From Dryas octopetala (lineage: Eukaryota; Streptophyta; Magnoliopsida; Rosales; Rosaceae), in contig OY992836.1 in the NCBI GenBank assembly GCA_963921425.1, positions 7,889,825 to 7,953,824 of the forward strand: DNA of 64,000 nt. Direction: 5' to 3'. The notes beneath the pieces are model-generated. The model did not search any database. It was not told where the DNA came from and saw nothing but the letters and a program-made list of their open reading frames with translations. How positions within the stretch are numbered: position 1 is the stretch's first letter; the number at the start of each line of letters is the position of its first letter. This document shows positions 11,557 through 23,585 of the stretch, one piece after another. The position numbers were made by a program, and so were the translations under genes.

Positions 11557-12292
11557 TAGGGCTGTAAATTGGCTCGATACAGCTCGAGTTCGTATCGAGT
11601 TCGGCTCGAGCTTGATTCGTTTAAGCTCAGCTCGAAAAAAAAATAAGCCAAGTCGAAGCTCGCTCATTTAAAAAACAAGCCAAACTTAAGCTTTAGTATG
11701 TTCGGCTCAAAAAGCTCGTGAGCAGCTCGTATTTTCTAGTTTATATGTTTCATACCTCATTTTCTATAGCTTATATGAGGACTTGCTATTTTTATTTCCT
11801 ACTTTATTTTTGTATTGTTTGGTTATAAGACTTCTACTACCTTACGCCTCTTTTTTAATGAGAATTTTTGCAAATGTTATAAGTTATCAATGTTTAGATA
11901 AAATTATTTGGTACAATTGTATTTCATGGAAACCATATTCATCTATATGGTGTTTTAAAGAAGTCTTTGGTGCCTATCTAATTTAATTAAATACATATTA
12001 ACTCTAAGTTAAATTAACATATTATAATGCTTTCAAGAAGAAAATGTTCGATAGAAATTAATATTTTTTAAAAATAGTAGCTAATAAAATATCTTCGATA
12101 AAATTATATGAATAAACTCGATACAGTTCAAGTTCGTATCGGGTTCGATTTTTTTTTTAGCTCGTTCGAGCTCGGCTCGTATAAGAAACAAGCTAAGCCA
12201 AGCTCAAGCTCAAGCTCAAGCTCGAAGAATTTAAAATAAGCCAAGCTTGAGCACGGTGATATTCGGCTTGGCTCGGCTCGTTTACACCCCTA
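11557..12292. mobile_element. Non-autonomous hAT element with 8-bp TSD
   Basis: The ends are TAGGGCTGTAAATTGGCTCG and CGGCTCGTTTACACCCCTA, inverted to each other. The flanks are ATAACATG (11549-11556) and ATGACATG (12293-12300), an 8-bp duplication with one mismatch. The terminus and 8-bp TSD fit the hAT superfamily. Subterminal regions are dense in GCTCGAG/AGCTCGAAC blocks. The 736-bp element has no transposase domain; the open frame at 11783-11986 is not recognisable. Confidence 0.87.
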
Positions 12293-12589
12293 ATGACATG
12301 ACATGCCAACATAAGAGAAGCAAGGATTCCATAACTCAATATTTCAACCCTTCCTTCTTTCATGTTGGAGATGCCACACGTCAATACCCATATTTTAGGT
12401 AAGTTCTTCTCTTGCAATGATAGGATTTTCCCTTAAAGAGACGAAAATTAGACGTATTTATAGAGAGAACTTGAAATTATAATGATTGATAACAAATTAA
12501 CAATTAAATCATTTTGCCAAAAAAAAAAAAAAAAAAAAACAATTAAACGTTGTACTATATCGGTTATACTAAATAATTTATATAAGAGA

Positions 12590-12700
12590 AAAGATTTTGG
12601 GCTCTAATAAAGCACATAATCTATGTGCCCTAATAATAGTATTTTTTTGAAAGACCATCTTATCCATTTGAAATTCAATGGTTTTTTTTGTGTGCTTGAT
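12590..12700. repeat. Fragment of repeat family R1
   Basis: AAGATTTTGGGCTCTAATAAAGCACATAA resembles, in parts, the left ends of larger copies at about 21510 and 35222. The shared blocks are AAAAGATTTTG, CCTAATA and GACCATCTTA/GACTATCTTAC. Only the terminal part is present here. Confidence 0.55.
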
Positions 12701-12836
12701 TTATCAGATTTGTTATCGTTTATATCACATCTACATATGATCTTCCTCAACAACTATGGTCAAGGACAGATCCACATTATGGGCTAGGAGAGCTAAACCC
12801 CACCCCAGATTTTTTTCAAAAAAATAATACACCTAC

Positions 12837-13076
12837 TTTATGGGCTAGGAGAGCTAAAACCCACCCAATGAAAAAAAAAAAGTTTCCTTTACAGCTGGTC
12901 AGTGCTGTTCGCCTGTCCCCTTGTCGCTCTCTGCCTCTCTCCAAGTCTCCACCCAACGAAAAAAAAAGAAGGTTTTCTTTATTGGTCAGTGTTGTCCGCA
13001 TGTCCCTTTGTCGCTCTCTACCTCTCTCCAGTCCATCACTCACTAGTAAGCGGTACCTCTCTCTTTCTCTCTCTCC

Positions 13077-13109
<33 letters not shown>

Positions 13110-13110
13110 C
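12837..13110 (+). repeat. Tandem duplication ending in (CT)n and (AT)n
   Basis: A unit of about 90 bp containing GGTCAGTG(C/T)TGT(T/C)CGC and TTGTCGCTCTCT occurs twice, around 12890-12945 and 12980-13030. It is followed by CT-rich sequence and an AT dinucleotide run (about 13087-13109). A shorter duplicated phrase, TGGGCTAGGAGAGCTAAA, occurs at about 12780 and 12841. No gene was recognised. Confidence 0.6.
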
Positions 13111-13117
13111 TAATATA

Positions 13118-14078
13118 AGAATATATGCTCTAAAACTAACTAGTTACTAAGTTAATACAAAACTAACCACCTTGTTGGACCCACTGTACAATGTAATTTC
13201 AAAATCTGAACCGTTTATTTTTTAGGCCCTACTTCAAAGATCATTCCTGTAAAAAATCTTCAAAATCGAAAGTCATTTAGCCATTTAATTAGAGGAAATT
13301 ACAGATTTAGTCCACTTATTTTATACCTAATTCAATTTTGGTCCACAATTTTTTTTAAGTTCTGTTTTGGTCCACTAATTGTTCCACTTGTTCAATAAAT
13401 GTCCAAATTTGTTTTCTCAAATTTAGCCTGCCTTATACCCTATCAAATCTCATCCAAATTCAGCAAACATATACTTGTTTAAAAGCTATGCATCTCTTCT
13501 TTACAATCATATAAAGATCATTCAAATTGGAGTTCTAAAACTCAAGATAATTGACCCCAAAGTAGGGTACCCGAAAGTGCCAATTTTTCAAATTTCACCC
13601 AATCTCAATTCTCTTAGATTCTAATACTCCAAATTAGTTCCTATGACTAAGAAATGATGAAATATAACTTATACTTCAATTATAATTGAAGAAAACACAA
13701 CTCAAAAGATTTAAAATCACAAATCTGGACCTCTATTGAACAAGTGAAATAATTAGTGGACCAAAACAGAACTTAAAAACAATTGTGGACCAAAATTGAA
13801 CTAGGTATAAAATAAGTGGACCAAATCTGTAATTTTCTCCATTTAATTATAATAACAACTATTTATATGATTTTATCGAAAATACTGATCGTCTATTTAT
13901 TTGATCTCAATTAGATTACTACATGATTTTCGATTTAGTTGATTTTTTGTAATGATAATCTTTGAAGTAGGGCCTAAATAATTAATGGTTCGGATTATGA
14001 GATTAGTGATGTGGTGGACTCAAAAGCATGGTTAGCTTCGTATTAACTTGCTAACTAGTTAGTTTTAGAGCACTCCTC
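13118..14078. mobile_element. Outer TIR element of a nested pair
   Basis: Inverted termini contain GCTCTAAAACTAACTAGTTA on the left and TAACTAGTTAGTTTTAGAGC on the right (the latter at about 14052-14071). Further inverted similarity includes TTTTTTAGGCCCTACTTCAA against TTGAAGTAGGGCCTAAATAA. The same 12 bases, TATACTAATATA, flank both sides (13106-13117 and 14079-14090). The element is 961 bp including a second element inserted at 13291-13839. It has no coding capacity. Confidence 0.8.
13291..13839. mobile_element. Inner Mutator-like element with perfect 9-bp TSD
   Basis: Termini are AGAGGAAATTACAG and CTGTAATTTTCTC with arms of about 110 bp, including GGACCAAAA blocks on the right and their complements on the left. 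Both sides are flanked by CATTTAATT (13282-13290 and 13840-13848). A 9-bp TSD and long TIRs indicate a non-autonomous Mutator-like element. Its centre (13490-13640) resembles 15530-15700 (shared CCCAAAGTAGGGTACC), so it may be related to or derived from that sequence. Confidence 0.85.
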
Positions 14079-14109
14079 TATACTAATATATCTATTTAAT
14101 CACTTGTAA

Positions 14110-14185
14110 TTTATTCTCTTAGCCATTTAGCCATTTAGGGATTTAGGGATTTAGGGATTTAGGGATTTAGCCATTTAGGGATTCA
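14110..14185 (+). repeat. Short (GGGATTTA)n tandem repeat
   Basis: Four to five consecutive GGGATTTA units are bracketed by TAGCCATTTAG variants. The unit resembles the plant telomere repeat TTTAGGG plus one base, but the 8-bp period argues against a telomeric origin. Confidence 0.75.
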
Positions 14186-14426
14186 ATTTTTATGTAATAG
14201 GTGTGGTATTTCTAATTTACTCTTAAATGTTTGTAAAATTAAATGAGAATTAATAATCAATTATTCAAATTGTTTAGAAACTCAAGGAAAAATCATGCTT
14301 TTTTTTTTTTTGTTGATGTGAGATTGCTTTTAAGCTCAATCTCAATTATTGAAAGTGCAAGTTTAGAAACCAAGTAAGCTCTAAATTTCAATATTAAATT
14401 CTAGTTGCAATAGCTAGAAAAATAGG

Positions 14427-14726
14427 TTGCTATTGTGTGATTTTGTTTGGCTAGAAACAAGAAAATTTGCATACTTCTCTATGATTTATAGATTGATTTG
14501 TCTAGTGTTGACTTTTCATGTTTCTACTGCAACAACGAAACTAGCATTTTCAACTTTGAAGATTATTAAAACTCGGCTTCAAAACAAGATAGATGAAGGG
14601 TTTCTTGATGATTTTATGATTTTTAACATTGAAAGAGAACTTTTTGATAGTATAGATACAAATTCAGTAATTAAGGATTTCTATGTTGTGAAGAAGCGAA
14701 TGGTTCAATTTTCAAAAAAAATTTGA
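14427..14726 (+). pseudogene. hAT transposase C-terminal fragment (ZMYM1/TTF-like)
   Basis: The 99-residue frame ends with a recognisable hAT dimerisation-type segment: LTFHVSTATTKLAFSTLKII, then KTRLQNKI, then a tail of the FDSIDTNSVI type. This layout matches the C-terminus of plant TTF-type/ZMYM1-like hAT proteins, in which VSTATVERAFSAM is typical (family knowledge). The upstream RNase H-like core and zinc finger are absent, so it is a remnant and not an active transposase. It lies just beyond the nested element at 13118-14078, in a region with no intact gene. Confidence 0.7.
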
Positions 14727-16204
14727 TCAACGCCATTAGAAGATAGAATCCAATTTGATTCCCCTGTTCTGACTAGAATCAATGAAGCTTAGATCTGGAA
14801 CTTAGATCTTGAAATTTTGAAGGTCGACAAATGGTACAAATCAATCTAGTTTACCCAAGCCACAAGTTATCTCAAAGATTATTTCCAAAATAATCGGCGC
14901 ATATCTTTTCCATTAATTAGTATTTAATGAAATATTTCATATAGATGTCATATTCAGATAGATGCATTACTAATTAATATAACTATTATATAAATAATAA
15001 ACTAATTCCATATACTTCAAACAATTCAAATAATTCATGTAGCATGCATATAATATTTTTTTCAACAAAGATTCAATAGAATTAATTCACAGTCAAAAGT
15101 TTCCCAGATCCCTTTACTTCGAAATTATGCTTAATCCACCTTTAGAAATTGTCTCGTGCCTCCTGGTCGTCCTCCGAGCCTAATCCTGTCATGAAAATAA
15201 CAAAATACCACAATTAAATAATGATTAAAAAGTCGTTCACTCTCTAATCCTAGTGTGTGTAGTGCACTTGCTAAGTTAGGGGTCTTGGATCGCAAAACGG
15301 AGGCCACCATCGGACTTGAAATAAAAAATACAGTGGAGAGGGACTTAGCCCGGCAACTAGAGCCACTGTGTGCTGCCACGCGCCGGTAGAGTGAGTGGGG
15401 GTTGCTGGTGGTACTATTCATCATCTTCAACCTCCAGCCCCTGTTTTTTTCAGTTTTTATCACAACTTTGTCCTGACTTTTGACCCATCAAACTTCTACC
15501 AAATTCAGAAATTGTATATTCATTTTGAATCTATGCATTTTCTCTTTGCAACCATATAAATATTCTTCAAAACGAAGCTCTAAAACTTAAGATAATTACT
15601 CCCAAAGTAGGGTACCTGAAACTGTAAATTTTCTAGAAAAATTGCAAATTTTCTAATTTCTAACCAACTTCAATTTCCTTCGATTATAACACCCCAAATT
15701 GGTTTATTAGACTACTAGAAACGTTTTTAAAGCCTCCAAATCAAACACGCAACATCAAATCAACCTAGAAATCAAATCATTTTTCAAGAACATGAACCCC
15801 AAAATTGCTAAGGACACCCATCGGAATTTCTCTTCCTTTTTCCTATTCATTTCCTATGTTGAAGTGATCAAATTAATAAACTTCGCTAACCTCCCTTTAA
15901 CCCTCACATTACCAGGAATCATCATCAAACTGTAAGTCTAAGAAAAAACAGAGGGCGTAAAAGATTGAAGCTTACCTTCTTTTTCTCCTTCTCCCTCTCT
16001 GTACACTATTTCTATAGGGGAACAACCCTGCCCTTAGTTTGTTGGTTTATCACTATTTTAAAAAACTTAAGCTACTTGGCCCAAAAAAAAAAACTTAAGC
16101 TGCTCGGCTTTGGCCTGCCATTGTAAAAAAAAACTTAAGCTGCTATAAGTTGCATGCAGACACAATTATTATATATTCTATCACGTAAAGAAAATAGACA
16201 TTAT
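14727..16204. other. Intergenic stretch with decayed repeat sequence
   Basis: No intact gene was seen. The segment 15530-15720 is diverged from, but similar to, the centre of the inner element at 13291-13839. The minus-strand open frame at 15131-15463 has no domain I recognise. The remainder is AT-rich. Confidence 0.5.
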
Positions 16205-16612
16205 ATATATAGACACACAAACATTTTGAAAGGGATAAGTAGGAATCACCAGTAAATGTTTCGCCCTTGGAACTGTACATTAGACCAAACTCTTCTGTCA
16301 TGTCCAACTCCTTTGGCAACATATACTTTGGAAGCTCCCAATCAAAAAATGGACAAGTTGTGCCACCACAATTAAGCTGCCCCATAGTTAGGCCTAATTG
16401 CATTCCTGGGAAGCTACGGTAATCTATGTTACTACCAATAAACCTTTCTGGTCTGAGCTTCTCTTCGTCAGTCCAAACACTTGGGTCTCTCATAATCCCC
16501 CATATATACATTATCATAAACGCGATTTTTGGGGTATGTGGAAGCCACTGACTTTGCAGTCCTCCATGGCTGCGTGGAGAATCAACAATAGTGCCATTGC
16601 CATGATAGACTA
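16205..16612 (-). pseudogene. Cytochrome P450 pseudogene fragment (exon 2 part)
   Basis: The minus-strand translation closely follows exon 2 of the intact P450 at 52288-54252 in several blocks: HAAMEDCKVSGFHIPQKSR, RDPSVWTD, PERFIGSNIDYR, then PGMQLGL and a DMTEEFGL block. It is clearly dead. A frameshift follows QKSR near 16515. The stretch from after DYR up to the heme-binding FxxGxRxC is deleted, so the axial cysteine is missing. A 4-base insertion after GLM shifts the end of the frame. Exon 1 and the I-helix part of exon 2 are absent. It lies about 190 bp 3' of MYB copy 2's stop codon, on the same strand. It is probably a truncated duplicate of the same P450 lineage. Confidence 0.88.
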
Positions 16613-16800
16613 GAAAAGCAGAAGCCTAGCTAGAAAGTAACAACAGAGCAACATTAATTGCACAGTAGAAGCAGAAATTACTAAGTATTGTTGCAAATAC
16701 AACTTTTAATGGTTTTATCATATACAATAATACTAGTGGAATACTCAGGACATCTATATCATAGTTCTCTCTTCATCTCTTTGAAAAATTCCAAAGGTGC

Positions 16801-19800
16801 TCACTGAAAAATGTCACTGATCATAAGTGTGCCTTCTTCAATAGAATGGACACCTAGTCTTGCCGATTGTGCCATATCCTCAACCCAAAAGTTTGTGAAG
16901 AGGTCTTCTTCATCTAACAAGGTTTTACACCAATCGATTCCACTCTCTGTAGGTGGTGATGTTGGTAATATTGACATGCTAAAATTCTCTTCTGATTGAA
17001 TATGTTCTGAAGTTGCAGCTTTACCTTCCCAAAGAGTTAAACTCTTGAATCTTCGTGGTCGAGGTCTTACAATTGTGGAGACATTTCTTGTTCCTTGAGG
17101 TTTATCTTTCATCTTTTCCAAGTCACATGCCGTATTTTGTCGTTTCTGGGTATTCCAATAGTTTTTCACATCGTTTGATGTTCTTCCTGGAAGTCTTCCA
17201 GCAATTAATGACCATCTTCAATGCATAAAGAAAATGAGTACATAAGATATTGATACACTAATTGTTTAATTTACTACTTCTACCCGCTTTTAAAAATAGT
17301 ACATATTTTGTTAGAAGTAGAAGTGTAGAACACTTTAAAAAGTGGGAAGAGGAAAAGAAAAGGGGAACACGTACAAACGGACATAATTTGATAACTGAGT
17401 TTGTGGAACGGAATTACTTAAATAGATAATTGCTTTGACACAAATTTTAATCTAATCATGTGGCTGTGATCGAAATGAATAAAAATAAACCAATTACTCA
17501 ATTTTAGAATGTCAAAGAAAAAACTAATGAAACAACCAATAAATATGTAGCAATTGAGGTTTGTATTATGGAGTAGTTCTATTATACAATAATAAAAATA
17601 AGAATAATATTATTTTTTGAATTTAATTAGCTACGAGCTAGGTTTTCGATCAATTAGACAAATTCAAACAAGTTGTAGGAAGTGTACAAAAGGTTATGCA
17701 AGGACTTAGGTTTTAAAATCAATAACGTTACCTTATTTCTAGCATCCCTCTCAAACACAATATTGTTCGCATGACATGGTGGTCCAGTAACTAATCCTCA
17801 ACATGGGGTTTGGTATAGGGACAACTGCAATTCTCAAGGTGGTGGTTTTCTTATTGCTGTTTGGATATATATATATATATATTTTTATAAAGCATCTCGT
17901 TTCATTAGATCAGTCAAAAACAGAGTAAATATAAAAAAAGAACCTAAAAACTTACAAAAAGGCAAAAGCTTACAAAAGTGGAGCATCAAAGCCCACATAA
18001 ATTTCAAAATCTCATCACAGCAGTGTTGAGTAAACATTATAGCCACCAAACGGAGCCAATGAAGCGCCGAAAGACTTGACAAACTTGTCACATTAAGGTT
18101 CATAATCCTGCCAACAACTCTAAATTAAAACCCACAGTAGCTTATAGCTTATAGTCGAATGGGTACACTGTTATATTATTTAAGGTTTGTTATTATATTT
18201 GATAATGTAGTTATATGTACTGATTTTTTTGTCTTATTTGTTTTGGATTACAAGTTTCCAGAATGGTTAGTATGAGCTACTAATAATTATGAGGGACAGT
18301 GAGATTAATTTTCAGACTAGAAAAAAAAAAAGTAATCCAATGTACATATTTAACCTCACTTGTACTTATTTTATTACACAATTACTGAAACTGAACTCTA
18401 TTTCACTGAAACTCAAATTGATCACTGAAGCTAAAAATGATCCATTAATGAAACTAAATCGATCATTCAAACTGAAACGGCACCAAACAAGAAAGATATC
18501 AAGCACCGATCAACAACCAAAACCAATTCTGAACTTTTTAAGAAAAATCGAAATCGAAAAATAAATCGCAGGAAGAGAAACCCTAGGCAATCAATAGGCA
18601 CACACCATCCAGAATCATCCAGAGAGAGAAATCGAGCTTTGAACCGTGGCCGCCACGAAGGGTCGGTTCTGTCAAGCTCCAATTTGTCACGGTGGCTGAG
18701 TTGCTAGGAGTATAAACGACAGGGGGAGGAGAGGCGAGAAGGTTGGGACCGGTCTCGTCGGCAACCGTCGCCGCGAAGGGTCGGCTCTGTCAAGTTCCGA
18801 TTTGTCACAGTGGCTGAGTTGTTGGGTGACTGAACGACATGGAGAGGAAGAGGGAGGAGGGGTGAGGAGGTTGGGACCGGTCTCCCCGTCAGCAGTTGTC
18901 GAACTGCGGAGTAGTGTGCGCCGACGACAGCCGCAGAAGAGAGAAATAGAGACAGATCGAGATAGAGAGAGGGCAGAGAGAGAGAGAGAGTGAGTGAGTG
19001 AGAGTGGGCATAACCGGTATTTTTAAGAATATAAAGTCAACATACAGTCAATCTGTGTTGACTTAGGAGGTTTAGGCAAAGATTTAAGTAGAACATGAGG
19101 TTATGAATTAACTAGAGTAGGATAAGTGGGCTAGTAAATATTAACTAAATTTAAAATGTTCAACAACCTAGCTAACGACCTGAAATAAAAACACTCCTAA
19201 GAGTCATTTTAATTACAAACATGCCACTCTCCTTAATAAATGGTCATTTTTAATTTGACTAATTTTTGAGAATTTTATTGACTCCCATGATTTTAGGTAG
19301 TATTAATTCAAATCTTCCTTTAAAACTCCTTTCATGAATCACATTATGTACCTATTTTGCGTAGGTACTTTATATTAAATGATATTAATAACATACTTAT
19401 ACATATATGTACGTAGGTCTCTTTCTCAAAACAAAAAAAAAAATGCATATGTAGGTATTTTATAGTATGTGATAAAATAATAACACACATTGTGTTATAT
19501 ATGTAATGTAGTAATAATATACCTATTTTTGCGTAGGGATAATTTTTTGGATAATAAATAGAAAGTATATTTTGGCTAATATGTACATTAATATACCTAC
19601 ATGTAATAATTAGAGTTGTCAAATGGGTTAGTCGGCACTAGCACAGCCACGACATGATTAAAATAGATCGACATGATACGACACAAGCAATTTATGTGCA
19701 CGACCAGATCGACTGAAGGTTTTAGACTATCAATATAGAACGACACAGGCTAGGCCCTTGAGCACAAGCATGAATTAAGCCTGAATAAGGCACGCCTCAT

Positions 19801-22800
19801 TTTACTTTTTTTTTTTTCCTTTTTTAAAACAACATTTAAACAAGAAAACTCAATTTTTCAAGAAAAGCATAGTAATTAATATTTAAATATAAGTATGAAA
19901 ATTAACGTAAGATAACTTTTGTAAATTTAAAAAGGAAAAAGACAACAAGGCTCGTGGGTCGACCCTTTTAAGGTATGGCACGACCACAGTACGAGTACAA
20001 ATGGGCTATGGGCTGTACCGGGCCAAAGGTTTAGCTATTTGGACCGGCACAAGCATCACACTATTACTCATTATATGACGTAAAGTCAGCTGTAAAATAA
20101 AGCAACTAAATGTTTGGTAAATTATATTTTCAAAAGTGTTGTAAGTGTAAGAAACAGTATCAAAGTGTTTAGTAAATGTTAATCTAAAAGTGTTGTGACT
20201 GTGTATAATTACTAAAATAGACATGATGCTAAAAGTGTCTTTCAATTATTTGTTTGGTAAAAATAAAATGTTTTTTTTACTTATTTTTGAAATTTTTGGC
20301 AAACATTTTTTATTAGCATGAATTTTTCTAAGAACAACATTATTAAATAAGTATGCCTATTATTTTTTTAGGTATATTATAATTTTAATCGTATAAATAA
20401 AATATCATAATTAATTATCACAATATAAAATATAACTAAAATGGACATATTTTTTAATTTAAAATGAACAAATAAAAATTATAGAAATCAATGATGGTAT
20501 TATGGGTAAACTAAAATGTTCATTGTTGCTATGATTTACTGCAGCATTTAAAAGCACCTATAAACCTACTTTCTGTTTTTGCTGTAGGAAGTTGAGAATT
20601 GTGGAGAAAAACAGTTTTTAATTTTTTTACCAAACACCAAAATTGATGTATGAGATTGAGAATTGTCATCCACAACAGCTTTTGAGTCCTCCACCGCAAT
20701 CTCAAATGGGCCCTAAATGTTTTTAATATAAATGAAGAGTGGGAGGGAGTGGATCGAGTTAAAGAAATCAATTCTTTTGGTGTTGGTCGCACGTACAATG
20801 TTTATCATCTATCATCTATTTATGGTCAATTGGTTTGCGTCTAGTGTGGGGGTGAGAGTACGTATATCATATGCATTTGTAATACCCGTGCTACTAGCAC
20901 TTGTGGATCTTTCCCATCTATTTTATATGCATTTATATGGAGGATGTTCTTATTTTTTTAAAAGTAATGACAACCTTATTGAAGCTCATCTATATATATT
21001 GATAACAAAAACAACTTAATTAGAGACCGTTTAGTCATCTAACTATGACCGAATATAAAGACGAACACATTATTTTTTATAAACACTAAAATAATAATGA
21101 TGATAATCAAATTGTCAAATGAGTTCCGATTTTGAGAATTTTTAAATATATATCGAAAAATTAGACAGTTCAGATAATGAATTGTTCGAATTATGAGATC
21201 GCATTGTGTAGTATATCCAAATAAATGGTTAGCGTCTTATTGTCTCAATAACGGGTTAGCTATAGAGCGTCATTGTTCATTTCCTTAAAGAAAAAAAGAA
21301 ATACGTACTGTTATCAAATATATATTTATTATAGATTATGGAGAAATATTATTGGTAAGACTCAAAAGAATACTGATGATAAGAAATTAAACCAAAACAA
21401 AGTGCATTATTGTCTTTTAATATATTCTTCGATTCACCAAATAAAAATATAAAATGCATGAAAAGTAACTACGGAAAACGTACAGTTGATTTTCTAATAA
21501 AAAAAAAAAGGTAAAAGATTTTGGACCCTAATAGGGCACAACATTTATGTACCCTAATATGATGTGGCAAAATTATTTTCCACACATCATTGTATATTTT
21601 ACCACATCAGAAAATATGATTATTGTTAAAAGACTATCTTACTCTACTCAAATTTAATAGCCAAAATATTTATTTAATTAATATGAAATGTGTACTGTAT
21701 TTTCTCCATAATTCAAGGACATCTCCTTCAAGGACCTAGATACTCTCTAATACTTTTTCTTCTTTTCTCTTCGAGTAAATCTGAATCATTATTGAAATAA
21801 GATATAACAATTATTTTTTTTAAGAGAATTAGAGAAACTATCATCTCATTAATTGAATGATTTTAATGGAAAACAATTTTTTTTTTCATAACTCAAGCTT
21901 GTTGACGACTACGAAGAATTTTGAGGTCGATCCAAATCATATTAAATATCCCTCCACTTTTTCTACAAGTAAACCCATAACCATCAGCTTAATTCTTCCT
22001 TGTAATTGAAATACAATTTATAAACATCAAGAACAATGAATGGGTATACTCCAATCCATGAAGACACAACGCCCGGGTGGCTGGCTGAATTGCTCCATTT
22101 TTTTTTTCTTTTGAATGAGAAAGTAAAAGAAAATTAGATCATTCGGTGATTTAGTAGAAGAGATTGAATTAAAAATCTTCAGTTCCTTTGACCAGTCAAA
22201 ACCCCCATATATTTTCTCCTTGATCAATTCCCCCATAGCAATTTTTTTTCGGTGTCTTTTATCAAAACATCATCTCTATTTGATTTAAATTAATCTAATA
22301 ATTGCTAAATAAATTTGGCCATGGAAAAGTTAGATCGAAGAAGATGAAGTATTTAGAAAAAAAGTGTTCCTTTTTCATAAAAGCTCATTTATGATTATTA
22401 GATCTAGTTTAATGAAGTGAAATGGCTGAGATTAGAAGTAGAGGAGAGGATATCCAAGCCGATTTAGGTTTGCAAGATATTAAGAGAGTTAGAGAGGTTA
22501 AAATAATCTTTGTAGAAGCTTATGCGGCATTGTCATTTAATTAGAGCACGATTAAGACACAAATTATTAGGGCACTTTAGCACTTCTTAAAAAAAAAAAA
22601 AAAAAACCATACAGTTGCAAAAGCAAAGCAAATAGTTGACCTGTTCATGTATCTATTTATCATTAATTCTAAATTTATTGTTAGATGAGTATATAAGTAC
22701 AAGTATTTATTATAGCAGCATCTTAATTTGAACCTAGTACAAGTATTTAATGTAGCATGTTATTATAATAAATGTATATAGCGCACTTGCCTGTTTCCTA

Positions 22801-23539
22801 AAAGCTTATGGAGCCTGTTTATTAGGTCCTTTTCATCCTCTGTGAAGTCTCCTCTCTTGATATTTGGCTTCAAATAGTTTAGCCACCTTAGTCTACAACT
22901 TTTCCTGCATCTGTTTAATCCTGCATATATATATATATAATGTAAAAAATAAATAATATAATATAACATTTTTATTGAGGAAGCAGTTAAGCTCTCTCAA
23001 AGACTTAATTTATTCCTCGTTGTGTGTGTTTGTGTATGTATGAATATAGTGGTGGAATCAGAAATTTGTCTTTGCTGGGGCGTGAAGAAAATACTCTTAA
23101 ATAAAGCTCTTCAAAAACCGAAGAGAGAGAGAGTGGGTAAATGGCCGGATTAGCAATATAGGTCAAGAATTTGATTCATTCCCATATAACAAAATAAGAA
23201 AAAGCTCTTAATATTATTGATTAACTTAATTTTTTAGTAAATTGCATTCCTTACTCCTAACTTAGAAACTACTTTATTGAGACATTTTATCAAACAATCT
23301 TTGCTCCCATTCAGTGAGAAAAAAATCAATAAAACTCTTGAGACAATAGCTTAAATTTAATGGAGAATAATCATGCATGAGGTTAATAGACCTATTGTGG
23401 ATCTACAAGTGCGTGTATATATATATATACAAGGGGTTGATCCATAGCACTATATATAGTTGTGACATAAGTTTGACACAAATTTTTTACCTTTGGATTA
23501 TTTAACTATGAAGGGTGGAGATTAAATCTAACATGCCTT

Positions 23540-23585
<46 letters not shown>

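Noticed and set aside
14110..14185. Interstitial telomere repeat
   Set aside because: The unit is GGGATTTA (8 bp), not the 7-bp TTTAGGG, and only 4-5 copies are present.
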